Below, one piece after another: positions 1 through 6,342 of a stretch of 6,448 nucleotides of DNA (position 1 is the first letter of the stretch; each line of letters opens with the position of its first letter). The stretch is from Syntrophomonadaceae bacterium (GTDB lineage: Bacteria > Bacillota_D > Dethiobacteria > DTU022). Made by a program: the position numbers and the translations under genes. The notes below the pieces were generated by a model. That model did not search any database. It saw nothing but the letters and a program-made list of their open reading frames with translations, and was not told where the DNA came from. Location of the stretch: positions 1-6,448 of the forward strand of contig PWUG01000088.1 in NCBI GenBank assembly GCA_003562605.1. Reading direction: 5' to 3'.

Positions 1-846
1 AACCCGGTTCTTACCGAAGCCAATGCCGCCCACTCAACGGAAGCGATGGAAAAGCTGGATTTCTTTGTCGTCCAGGATATCTTTCTGAACGAAACAGCTC
101 AAATGGCCGATGTAGTCCTGCCGGCAGCATCATTAATTGAGAAGAACGGTACTGTGGTTAATACTGAAAGACGAGTACAGCGTATACGCAAAGTAATTGA
201 ACCGGTTGGGGAAGCAAAGCCTGATTGGTGGATCGTAAGCGCTATTGCCAACGAAATGGGAGCGGAAGGTTTTGCTTACAACAGTGCTGAGGAGATCTTT
301 AATGAAGCTGCTTCTCTTACTCCCAGCTATGCAGGGATAACCTACGACAGGCTGGAAAAAGAAAGCATCCAATGGCCCTGCCCGACGGAAGATCACCCCG
401 GGACACCTATTCTGCATACCGATAAATTCAACACCCCTTCAGGTAAAGGCAAATTGATGCCGATAGAATACAGACCCTCGGAAGATTGCTGCGATTTTGA
501 TTTTCCGCTGGTTCTGACCACAGAGCGCAACCTTTACCAGTATCACAGCACTATGACCCGCTCCTCCGAAGGGTTGGATGAGCTAAGCGGTGGCGAGCAC
601 ATTATGATCAACCCGGCTGATGCCGAAAAGATGGGCATATCCGACGGTGATATGGTCGAAGTTAAATCGCGTCGCGGTGAATTAAAGGTTAAAGCAAAGA
701 TCACCCGGCGCAGCCAGGAGGGTGTGGCTTCACTCAGTTTCCACTTTGCCGAATGCCCGACCAACCTGCTGACCAGTGCAGCCTTAGACCCGGTGTCTAA
801 AACTCCTGAAACCAAGGTTTGCGCCATCAGTATCGAAAAGGTGTAA
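1..846 (+). CDS. fdhA: Formate dehydrogenase catalytic (alpha) subunit, C-terminal part
   Basis: The reading frame is already open at base 1 and ends at TAA 844-846, so this is the last 281 residues of a larger protein; the ATG at 46 is internal. The family binds a bis-molybdopterin guanine dinucleotide (Mo or W) cofactor and interconverts formate and CO2 in the cytoplasm or on the membrane, depending on partner subunits. The start of the fragment (NPVLTEANAAH, then FFVVQDIFLNETAQMADVVLP) is the typical molybdopterin oxidoreductase core, followed by the NGTVVNTERRVQ segment. The last ~115 residues, from FPLVLTTERNLYQYHS, form the molybdopterin dinucleotide-binding beta-barrel domain, with NPADAEKMGISDGDMVEV and a closing block (FHFAECPTNLLT...LDPVSKTPETKVCA) characteristic of formate dehydrogenases rather than nitrate reductases. 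The Fe-S ligands and the active-site Cys or selenocysteine lie upstream of the window, so the catalytic type cannot be judged. No partner subunit follows; the next gene converges on it. Confidence 0.9.
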   Translation, partial: NPVLTEANAAHSTEAMEKLDFFVVQDIFLNETAQMADVVLPAASLIEKNGTVVNTERRVQRIRKVIEPVGEAKPDWWIVSAIANEMGAEGFAYNSAEEIFNEAASLTPSYAGITYDRLEKESIQWPCPTEDHPGTPILHTDKFNTPSGKGKLMPIEYRPSEDCCDFDFPLVLTTERNLYQYHSTMTRSSEGLDELSGGEHIMINPADAEKMGISDGDMVEVKSRRGELKVKAKITRRSQEGVASLSFHFAECPTNLLTSAALDPVSKTPETKVCAISIEKV

Positions 847-867
847 AATAACTTTTCCAATCGACTA

Positions 868-2049
868 TTACCGCATCATGAACATGAATAAGAAAGGGAC
901 AAAGATATTAATCGAAAGAAATCGGCACAGATGGAGCATTGATACTTTGAAGGGATCGCGGCCGTGTTTAATGGCCAGTGCCGTCATTACAGTAAAACCG
1001 CCTGGTGCTGCTGCCAGAAAACTGGTTAAAAAATCCCAACCTGTCAAGCGGTAGATGATCCAGGCTGTGCCGAAGGAAGTAGCAAATATCACTGCGGTTG
1101 CAATCAAAATCGGTACCAGGAATTCCGGATTAACCATGGTGATGATTGTTTCCAGCGAGATATTATCTGCAACCGTGATACCGATAAAGACTAATAGCAG
1201 GTCTAACAAGCGTGGTGAAAGCTTGCTTACCGGTACACCGGCAACTGAAACGGCAGCAACGAATATAGTTGATCCTACCAGTAAACCGGCGGGAACACCC
1301 ATTCCTTCCAGCAGCAGCCCACCCACTGCAGCTATAAATAGGGTCAGCATAATTCTGAGCCAGGATTCTTTAAATGACGAAACCACGCGGAGAAGTGCAT
1401 TCTGATTAAAATAAGTGCTCAGTAAGTTGCTGAATAACCCAGCGATTGTTAAGGCAGTTGTTTTTTCGCAACTCACTACTTTTTTGGCCGGGGTTTTGGT
1501 TTCGTTTTTTAAATTCCCTGGTGGTTTTTTGGGGCCGCGGTTTTCCCGCACCTCGATCCATTTAAGCAGTAATGGAAAGATAAGGATAGTGCCCAGCATC
1601 CGGATCATCTGCATGACGATAATTACCGTAACTCCTGCACCTGAAGCGAGGGCGATAACAGTTATCTCGGGCAGGCCACCCATACTAGCCGAGAGCATCG
1701 CCGTGTAGAGGTCCATTGCAGAGTAACGGGCCAGGAAAAAACCGATAACAAATACTATAGAAAGAGCCCATGCAATAATTATCACTGCTGAAACGGCCAT
1801 GGGCTTAAGTTCACGCACCGCATCTCTGTTCAGCATTGAGCCGACAAATATGCCGATAATTATCTGTGCTGCAGGAAATAAAAAATCAGGTGAAGTTGGC
1901 AGCTCCACTTGCATTGCACGCAGAGTACCGATTACCGCTACCGGGCCAATCACTTCAGAAGCCGGCATTCGTATTCTGGACAGCAAAAACCAGCCGGCTA
2001 ATCCGAGCCCGAAAAGGAGTAGTATGTCACTAATTATTTGTACAAACAT
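868..2049 (-). CDS. AbrB-family integral membrane protein (putative transporter, PF05145 type)
   Basis: This protein of about 393 residues is almost entirely hydrophobic, with roughly ten membrane segments in two related halves. Each half carries the family signature near its end: SASMGGLPEITVIAL (about residues 122-136, counted from the GTG) and AAAPGGFTVMTALAI (about 348-362), each followed by a segment that ends in a hydrophobic Phe/Pro-rich stretch. This is the AbrB duplication domain; databases often mislabel it 'ammonia monooxygenase' or 'AbrB transcriptional regulator', but nothing here binds DNA. The substrate is unknown. A charged Lys/Pro-rich linker (about 168-200) joins the halves and makes the protein slightly longer than I expect for the family. 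Two starts are possible: ATG at 2049-2047, or GTG at 2055-2053 two codons upstream; a stop lies three codons before the GTG. Neither has a Shine-Dalgarno site at usable distance. I chose ATG because an extended -10 box ends 6 nt before it. It converges on the formate dehydrogenase gene with no recognisable terminator between. Confidence 0.85.
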   Translation of the reverse strand: MFVQIISDILLLFGLGLAGWFLLSRIRMPASEVIGPVAVIGTLRAMQVELPTSPDFLFPAAQIIIGIFVGSMLNRDAVRELKPMAVSAVIIIAWALSIVFVIGFFLARYSAMDLYTAMLSASMGGLPEITVIALASGAGVTVIIVMQMIRMLGTILIFPLLLKWIEVRENRGPKKPPGNLKNETKTPAKKVVSCEKTTALTIAGLFSNLLSTYFNQNALLRVVSSFKESWLRIMLTLFIAAVGGLLLEGMGVPAGLLVGSTIFVAAVSVAGVPVSKLSPRLLDLLLVFIGITVADNISLETIITMVNPEFLVPILIATAVIFATSFGTAWIIYRLTGWDFLTSFLAAAPGGFTVMTALAIKHGRDPFKVSMLHLCRFLSINIFVPFLFMFMMR

Positions 2050-2055
2050 GATCAC

Positions 2056-2064
2056 ATTATAACA
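2056..2064 (-). promoter_or_regulatory. Extended -10 promoter of the AbrB-family gene, probably leaderless
   Basis: Read on the minus strand, TGTTATAAT is a perfect extended -10 (TGn plus TATAAT). It ends 6 nt before the ATG at 2049, so transcription would start at or next to the start codon. The octamer TTATAATG occurs twice in tandem (2070-2055), giving a second TATAAT 8 nt further upstream. No convincing -35 box is present at 17-18 nt from either copy. The nearest purine-rich sequence (GAAGGAAAGG) is about 25 nt before the ATG, too far to serve as a normal ribosome binding site. Confidence 0.5.
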
Positions 2065-2127
2065 TTATAAATAACAGCCTTTCCTTCTGATTCACTGTCG
2101 CTTGCACCGGTCTAACAAGCAATATTT

Positions 2128-2141
2128 CCTGTCTGAACAGG
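2128..2141. repeat. Short inverted repeat upstream of the rhomboid promoter -10
   Basis: CCTGT-CTGA-ACAGG is a perfect 5-bp inverted repeat with a 4-nt centre. It lies in the divergent intergenic region, where the -35 region of the rhomboid promoter would be. It could be a small operator or a chance palindrome; no known operator consensus fits it. Confidence 0.3.
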
Positions 2142-2151
2142 TTAAATAGTA

Positions 2152-2160
2152 TGATATAAT
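2152..2160 (+). promoter_or_regulatory. Extended -10 promoter of the rhomboid/protease/GNAT-nitrilase operon
   Basis: TGATATAAT is an extended -10 element: TG at 2152-2153 and TATAAT at 2155-2160. The -35 region is poor; TGAACA at 2134-2139 matches TTGACA in four of six bases but with a short 15-nt spacer. Transcription would begin near 2166-2168, leaving a leader of about 45 nt before the rhomboid ATG at 2212. No other clear promoter is seen before the three co-oriented genes, so this probably drives all of them. Confidence 0.55.
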
Positions 2161-2211
2161 TAAACCTGCCTGGTCATAAACAGCCGGCGGAGAGGCAGGA
2201 AGCGCGGTTTA
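2161..2211 (+). promoter_or_regulatory. Rhomboid mRNA leader hairpin overlapping the ribosome binding site
   Basis: CCTGCCT (2165-2171) is perfectly complementary to AGGCAGG (2193-2199), and the flanks TAAA (2161-2164) and TTTA (2208-2211) also match after an 8-nt bulge. The purine-rich ribosome binding sequence GAGGCAGGAAG (about 2192-2202) before the ATG at 2212 is therefore largely inside the right arm. If the RNA starts near 2166, most of the 7-bp stem would form and could limit translation. The structure is seen in the sequence; the regulatory role is inference. Confidence 0.35.
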
Positions 2212-2889
2212 ATGTTCCCTTTACGCGATACAATAACTTATCACGGTGCCACTCTTGCTACAATCGGCCTGATTATCCTGAATGGTATTGTTTTCTTATA
2301 TCAATTTTCTCTCGGGATTAATGTGTTTCCGGAGTTTTTTTATACTTTCGGTTTTATCCCCGACATTTTCTTTCAGGATCCCATTGGTGAATTTAGCACT
2401 ATATTTACAAGCATGTTCGTTCACGGTTCCTTTTTACACATGTTAAGTAATGTTTGGTTCCTCTGGGTATTTGGCCCCGCTGTTGAAGGCCGGCTTGGAT
2501 TTTTCCGTTTCATGCTTCTCTACCTGCTTGCGGGCATTGCTGCTGCTCTTACGCAGGGCTTTTCATTGCCTGAGAGCACTATTCCCATGGTTGGTGCTTC
2601 AGGAGCCGTCTCAGGCATTCTTGGCGCCTACCTGATTCTATTCCCCCGGGCTAGAGTGCTAACTATCATTCCGCCTTTTTTCTTCTTTTTCTTCTGGCTG
2701 CCAGTGCCGATATACCTGGGCTACTGGATATTGATCCAATTTGTTTATGTTTTTTATGAGGTGGCTGGTATAGCCTGGTGGGCTCATATCGGAGGTTTCT
2801 TTCTCGGCCTGGTGCTGGTCTTGTTTATGCGGCCCAAAAGGAATTACCGTGCCGACCCCTTCTGGGAATGCTGGCGCGACTACTGCTAA
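2212..2889 (+). CDS. Rhomboid-family intramembrane serine protease
   Basis: This 225-residue polytopic protein has the usual bacterial rhomboid core of six membrane helices. Rhomboids cleave membrane proteins within or near their transmembrane segments using a Ser-His dyad. The nucleophile is Ser130 in GASGAVSG, and the catalytic His is His192 in AHIGGFFLG, as expected in helices 4 and 6. The oxyanion/helix-2 motif HGSFLHMLSN (71-80) supplies His71, His76 and Asn80, matching the conserved His/His/Asn set of E. coli GlpG. The EGRLGFFRF segment (92-100) is the typical loop-to-helix-3 region. All catalytic features are present, so it should be active. A run of six Phe (156-161), encoded by a 22-nt pyrimidine tract (2674-2695), lies in helix 5. 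The start is set by AGGA at 2197-2200. The substrate is unknown. The gene opens a three-gene run with the downstream proteinase 68 nt away. Confidence 0.93.
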   Translation: MFPLRDTITYHGATLATIGLIILNGIVFLYQFSLGINVFPEFFYTFGFIPDIFFQDPIGEFSTIFTSMFVHGSFLHMLSNVWFLWVFGPAVEGRLGFFRFMLLYLLAGIAAALTQGFSLPESTIPMVGASGAVSGILGAYLILFPRARVLTIIPPFFFFFFWLPVPIYLGYWILIQFVYVFYEVAGIAWWAHIGGFFLGLVLVLFMRPKRNYRADPFWECWRDYC

Positions 2890-2957
2890 GCCGGCTTGGA
2901 CGAAAGGACGTTTGCATATTTATCAACAAATCGATTTGAAGCAAGGAGGCTTTTTCT

Positions 2958-3791
2958 ATGGAAAATATTTCTCAGCTTTTCTGGTTATTCATAATTATAA
3001 TGGCGCTGACACCCTACCTGCAGCAGCAGATCCTGCGCTCTGCCCGTACTCGTAAGATAATCGAGCTCGAGCGTAAGCGCGGCAGCCGCGTTATTACCCT
3101 GCTTCACCGTCAGGAAGCGGTTAGCTTGCTCGGCATACCGCTGACACGTTACATTACTATCGAAGATTCGGAACAGGTTCTGACGGCTATTCGTCTGACT
3201 GATAAAGATGCGCCAATTGACCTTATTGTCCATACTCCTGGCGGGTTAGTCCTTGCTTCCGAGCAGATTGCCGAGGCCCTCTTGCGTCACCCTGGGAAGG
3301 TTACTGTCTTCGTACCCCATTACACAATGTCCGGCGGCGCCCTCATTGCTATGGCTGCTGACGAGCTGGTCATGGATGAAAATGCAGTCATCGGCCCGCT
3401 CGATCCCCAGCTTGGCCAATATCCCGCCGCTTCACTGGTTAAAGTCCTCGAATCCAAAGAAATGAAAGATATTGACGACCAGACCATCATCCTGGCAGAT
3501 GTTGCCACCAAGGCTTTGCGTCAAGTTAAGAGCACTGTTAAATGCCTGCTTGCCAAGCATATGGATGAGGAGCAGGCCGAAGAAACAGCCGAAAAACTAA
3601 CCCAGGGAACCTGGACTCACGATTACCCTATTGATGTTCAGCAAATTGCCGAGATGGGCATCAACGTCAACACTAACATGCCTGGTGAAATTTACAGCCT
3701 GATGAGCATGTATCCTCAGCCCCGCACAGCCCGGCCGAGTGTTGAATACAATCCCGGCCCGGTTTACCCCTCAGGGCCGAATGAAAAATAA
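2958..3791 (+). CDS. SDH-family Clp-fold serine proteinase with N-terminal membrane anchor
   Basis: This 277-residue protein belongs to the SDH proteinase group (PF01972-like) of the ClpP/crotonase fold, related to SppA and ClpP. It starts with a hydrophobic stretch (about 5-20) followed by Arg/Lys-rich residues (28-44). This predicts a single membrane anchor with the protease domain on the cytoplasmic side. Motifs seen are VHTPGG (91-96, oxyanion-hole region), HYTMSGGALIA (121-131) with the likely nucleophile Ser125, and IGPLDPQLG (145-153). The family block GTWTHDYPI (217-225), with His221 and Asp222, comes near the end of the domain. The catalytic partner of Ser125 cannot be assigned from sequence alone. 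The tail from about 253 is Pro-rich and probably disordered. The start is firm: AAGGAGG at 2943-2949 lies 8 nt before the ATG. It sits between the rhomboid gene and the GNAT-nitrilase gene (18-nt gap), probably co-transcribed. The substrate is unknown. Confidence 0.88.
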   Translation: MENISQLFWLFIIIMALTPYLQQQILRSARTRKIIELERKRGSRVITLLHRQEAVSLLGIPLTRYITIEDSEQVLTAIRLTDKDAPIDLIVHTPGGLVLASEQIAEALLRHPGKVTVFVPHYTMSGGALIAMAADELVMDENAVIGPLDPQLGQYPAASLVKVLESKEMKDIDDQTIILADVATKALRQVKSTVKCLLAKHMDEEQAEETAEKLTQGTWTHDYPIDVQQIAEMGINVNTNMPGEIYSLMSMYPQPRTARPSVEYNPGPVYPSGPNEK

Positions 3792-3809
3792 TAAAGAGGA
3801 ATACTAATA

Positions 3810-5363
3810 ATGTCCGACCAAATAGATCTTTCTAAAATGGAGAAAAAAATCATCATTCGCAGTGTTGAAGAAAAGGATCTCGACGCTATTGTAGAGCTGA
3901 GCAAGATCTGCTTCCCCAACATGGAGCCGTGGGCCAGGGAACATCTTAAAAGCCATATAGATATTTTTCCCGAAGGTCAGTTATGTGTGGAATATGACGG
4001 ACAGATCATCGGCGCATCCTCAAGCCTGGTTATCGATTTTAACGAGTACGAGGATCGTCACACCTTTGATGAAATTACTGATAACGGTTACATTACCAAC
4101 CACGATCCCGATGGTAAGCACCTATACGGTATCTCGATCATGGTCCATCCGGATTTCCGCCGCCTGCACGTCGGCACCCGAATCTACGAAGCACGCAAAG
4201 AGTTGGTTCAGCGCCTGAATTTAAAAAGTTTCCTTGTTGGCGGGCGCATTCCTTTTTACCACAAATATGCCGACCGTATGACTGCCGCGGAATATGTTCA
4301 ACAGGTCATCCAGCAGAAGATGTATGATCCTGTCCTAAGTTTCCAACTGCTGAACGGCTTTAAACTTAAATGGGTCAACCCCCACTATCTTGACGACGAT
4401 AAAGCTTCTCTTAGCTACGCTGTCCTGCTAGAATGGAGCAATGTCGACTACCTGCCCCGCTCCAGGCGGCTTTACCTGCGTGCATTTCCTGTGCGCATCT
4501 GTACTGTGCAGTATATGCTTAAAAAAATAAGTTCCTTCGAAGCGTTCGCCAGCCAATGTGAATATTATGTAGATGTTGCAGCACTTGACGAATCCGACTT
4601 CGTCGTTTTTCCTGAAACGTTTACCTTACAGCTGCTTTCGTTTCTGGGCGAAAGTGTGCCCAGCCTGCAAGTCCGGCGCCTGGCCGGGTTCACTGAACAG
4701 TATATCGAGTTGTTTGGCACTTTGGCCGTGAAACACAACGTCAATATCATTGGCGGTTCCCATTTTGTTGAAGAAGACGAGCTGATCTATAACGTCAGCT
4801 ACCTGTTTCGCCGTGATGGGACCATCGATCGCCAGTACAAACTGCACATTACCCCCGATGAGAAAACCTGGTGGGCAATTCAGCCCGGAAAAGAGCTTAA
4901 TATTTTCGACACCGACTGCGGCAGGATTGCTATCCTGATCTGTTACGATATACAATTCCCCGAATTGTCCCGTCTTGCTGTTGACCGCGGCGCCCGTATT
5001 ATCTTTACCCCATTCTGTACCGATGACCGCCAGGGTTACCTGCGGGTGCGCTACTGTGCCCAGGCGCGTGCCGTCGAAAATGAGATCTACACTGTCATTT
5101 CCGGTACTGTAGGCAACCTGACCCACGTGCCGCGTACAGATACCATGTACGCCCAATCAGGTATCTTTTCACCATCCGACTTTACTTTCTCCCGCGACGG
5201 TATAGTTGGCGAATGCAGCGCAAATATCGAAACAATCGTCATCGGCGAAGTAGACCTCGAAATCCTCCGGCGCAATCGTGTCACCGGAACAGTCACCCAC
5301 CTGAAAGATCGACGTAAAGACCTCTATAGGATAGTAGAAAAGCCGCCAGAAAAATACCGTTAG
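3810..5363 (+). CDS. Bifunctional GNAT N-acetyltransferase / carbon-nitrogen hydrolase (YhcX type)
   Basis: A 517-residue two-domain fusion matching the length and architecture I know for Bacillus YhcX. The N-terminal GNAT domain (about 12-210) has its acetyl-CoA-binding region at ISIMVHPDFRRLHVGTRIYE (108-127), where Arg117 to Gly122 fits a degenerate RxxGxG loop, and a family-specific GGRIPFYHKYADRMT segment (144-158). The C-terminal nitrilase-superfamily domain (about 228-495) has a complete Glu-Lys-Cys triad: Glu269 in FPETF, Lys344 in YKLHITPDE and Cys378 in LICYDIQFPE. Glu351 is a likely fourth catalytic residue. The protein is expected to be cytoplasmic and to hydrolyse an amide or nitrile; an acylated small molecule or peptide is a plausible shared substrate, but neither reaction is established here. 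AGAGGA at 3795-3800 lies 9 nt before the ATG. It is the last gene of the rhomboid-proteinase cluster. Confidence 0.92.
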   Translation: MSDQIDLSKMEKKIIIRSVEEKDLDAIVELSKICFPNMEPWAREHLKSHIDIFPEGQLCVEYDGQIIGASSSLVIDFNEYEDRHTFDEITDNGYITNHDPDGKHLYGISIMVHPDFRRLHVGTRIYEARKELVQRLNLKSFLVGGRIPFYHKYADRMTAAEYVQQVIQQKMYDPVLSFQLLNGFKLKWVNPHYLDDDKASLSYAVLLEWSNVDYLPRSRRLYLRAFPVRICTVQYMLKKISSFEAFASQCEYYVDVAALDESDFVVFPETFTLQLLSFLGESVPSLQVRRLAGFTEQYIELFGTLAVKHNVNIIGGSHFVEEDELIYNVSYLFRRDGTIDRQYKLHITPDEKTWWAIQPGKELNIFDTDCGRIAILICYDIQFPELSRLAVDRGARIIFTPFCTDDRQGYLRVRYCAQARAVENEIYTVISGTVGNLTHVPRTDTMYAQSGIFSPSDFTFSRDGIVGECSANIETIVIGEVDLEILRRNRVTGTVTHLKDRRKDLYRIVEKPPEKYR

Positions 5364-5408
5364 GCTGTTTTTAGTACAGAGGGACGGAGGTAGTGTACTA
5401 AAAAAGGC
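5364..5408. repeat. Long palindromic hairpin with GGGACGG loop, possible REP-like element
   Basis: TTTTTAGTACA (5368-5378) and TGTACTAAAAA (5394-5404) form an 11-bp perfect inverted repeat around the 15-nt centre GAGGGACGGAGGTAG. After one mismatch the arms extend with GCT/GGC (5364-5366 and 5406-5408, one G-U pair). It starts directly after the stop codon of the GNAT-nitrilase gene. No T-tract follows the right arm on either strand, so it is not a standard intrinsic terminator. From memory, palindromes ending in GTACT with a GGGACGG centre recur in some clostridial genomes and resemble REP elements mobilised by Y1 (RAYT) transposases. That identity is inference from one copy. Confidence 0.5.
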
Positions 5409-5417
5409 AGATTAACT

Positions 5418-5426
5418 TGATATACT
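5418..5426 (+). promoter_or_regulatory. Possible extended -10 promoter of the ZIP transporter gene
   Basis: TGATATACT gives TG at 5418-5419 and TATACT at 5421-5426, a five-of-six match to TATAAT. No clear -35 is present. Transcription would start near 5433, only about 12 nt before the ATG and at the edge of the ribosome binding site AAGGGG (5433-5438). This makes the leader very short, so the call is tentative; read-through from the upstream operon is an alternative. Confidence 0.3.
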
Positions 5427-5444
5427 TAAGATAAGGGGATATAG

Positions 5445-6185
5445 ATGAATAATATTTTACAAATTACATTAATCGGGCTTGCTGCCGGAACAATTGGCAC
5501 CGGATCAGGAGCAGTTATCGCATTATTTGTAAAAAACCCGAGCAAGGCACTACTTGGTTTTATCCTGGGTTTTGCCGGGGGTATTATGCTGGCTATTGTG
5601 CTTACAGATCTGCTGCCCGAGTCAATGGAAGCAGGAAGTTTCTTTACAGCTTTTATCGGGCTCCTGATTGGCGCCGTATTTATTCTTATCCTTGATCTAA
5701 AGATGCCGCACTTCCATTTTTTTGAAACAACTGAAGAGCTTGCTCGTTTTATCCGTACCGGTACCATTCTCGGACTTGGAATTGCTATGCACAATTTGCC
5801 AGAGGGTATCGCTATCGGGGCCAGCTATGTCGCATCACCAGCCCTTGGTTTTACACTGGCTTTAACTATAGCCCTCCATAACATCCCGGAAGGGATTGCC
5901 ATGGCCTGCCCGCTTTGTGCCGGCGGTATGCGTCTGCGCTGGATTTTGTTTTATACCGCTATGGCGGGTTTGCCGATGGGTCTGGGAGCATTTATCGGAG
6001 CCAGTCTTGGTGCGATTTCTCCGCTGGTGCTCTCGCTGTCTCTCGGTTTTGCCGGGGGGGCGATGCTCTACATAATTTTTGGTGAGCTAATTCCCGGCGC
6101 GCAGAATTCTGGAAGCGGCCATTCAGGCACTTTTGGTGCTGTTTTTGGCACTATTGCCGGCATCCTATTGCTTTCAGTAATATAG
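5445..6185 (+). CDS. ZIP-family divalent metal transporter
   Basis: A 246-residue membrane protein of about eight helices, close to the usual size of bacterial ZIP proteins (ZupT/GufA group). ZIP proteins move Zn2+, Fe2+ or related cations into the cytoplasm. Both signature metal-site helices are present: MHNLPEGIAIG (115-125) with His116, Asn117 and Glu120, and LHNIPEGIAMA (144-154) with His145, Asn146 and Glu149. Together these form the binuclear metal site of the family. Glu214 in FGELIP is a further likely ligand, at the place of the helix-7 Glu of BbZIP. The loop between helices 3 and 4 is short (about 86-103) and has only two His (89, 91) instead of a long His-rich region. AAGGGG at 5433-5438 lies 6 nt before the ATG. 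The metal specificity cannot be read from sequence, and no metal-regulator site is recognised upstream. No hairpin terminator is seen after the stop. Confidence 0.92.
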   Translation: MNNILQITLIGLAAGTIGTGSGAVIALFVKNPSKALLGFILGFAGGIMLAIVLTDLLPESMEAGSFFTAFIGLLIGAVFILILDLKMPHFHFFETTEELARFIRTGTILGLGIAMHNLPEGIAIGASYVASPALGFTLALTIALHNIPEGIAMACPLCAGGMRLRWILFYTAMAGLPMGLGAFIGASLGAISPLVLSLSLGFAGGAMLYIIFGELIPGAQNSGSGHSGTFGAVFGTIAGILLLSVI

Positions 6186-6259
6186 AGATCAGTAAGGGTT
6201 TTAATCTTTAAATTTCCAAGGGCGCAGAAAATAAATCTAACAACCAAATTATGGAAACG

Positions 6260-6289
6260 TTTACGCCCGGGGGAAAGGTATGCTATAAT
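6260..6289 (+). promoter_or_regulatory. Promoter of the DUF255/YyaL-type gene
   Basis: TGCTATAAT gives an extended -10 (TG at 6281-6282, TATAAT at 6284-6289). TTTACG at 6260-6265 is a four-of-six -35 match at an 18-nt spacing. A start near 6296 leaves a leader of about 47 nt. The palindrome AAACGTTT (6255-6262) overlaps the -35. The 157-nt gap between the ZIP stop and the next ATG holds nothing else that I recognise. Confidence 0.55.
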
Positions 6290-6342
6290 ACGCATGTTTA
6301 ATAGAAGCCCTGGCGAAAATCTGCTTAAGGAGTTGATTATAA

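Noticed and set aside
847..867. Expected bidirectional terminator between the convergent formate dehydrogenase and AbrB genes
   Set aside because: The 21-nt gap has no inverted repeat or T-tract, so no terminator was called.
1055..1708. Plus-strand open frames opposite the AbrB-family gene
   Set aside because: Their Thr/Ser/Ile-rich translations are shadows of hydrophobic codons; the minus-strand protein has clear family motifs.
2128..2141. Inverted repeat considered as an SOS (LexA) box
   Set aside because: It fits neither the Gram-positive GAACnnnnGTTC pattern nor the enterobacterial CTG-N10-CAG spacing.
2888..2897. Palindrome AAGCCGGCTT at the rhomboid stop codon
   Set aside because: A 10-bp self-complementary sequence without a loop or T-tract is easily due to chance and does not suggest a terminator.
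4626..5156. Open antisense frame of 176 codons inside the GNAT-nitrilase gene
   Set aside because: It lies wholly opposite a clearly conserved catalytic domain, has no ribosome binding site or recognisable motifs, and is explained by codon bias of the sense gene.
5368..5404. Hairpin considered as a Rho-independent terminator
   Set aside because: The right arm is followed by GGCAG on the plus strand and, read on the minus strand, by CAGCC; a T-tract after the stem is missing in both directions.
5426..5794. Antisense open frame opposite the start of the ZIP gene
   Set aside because: Low-complexity Ser/Ile/Pro-rich translation mirrors the membrane-protein codons on the other strand; no start signal.
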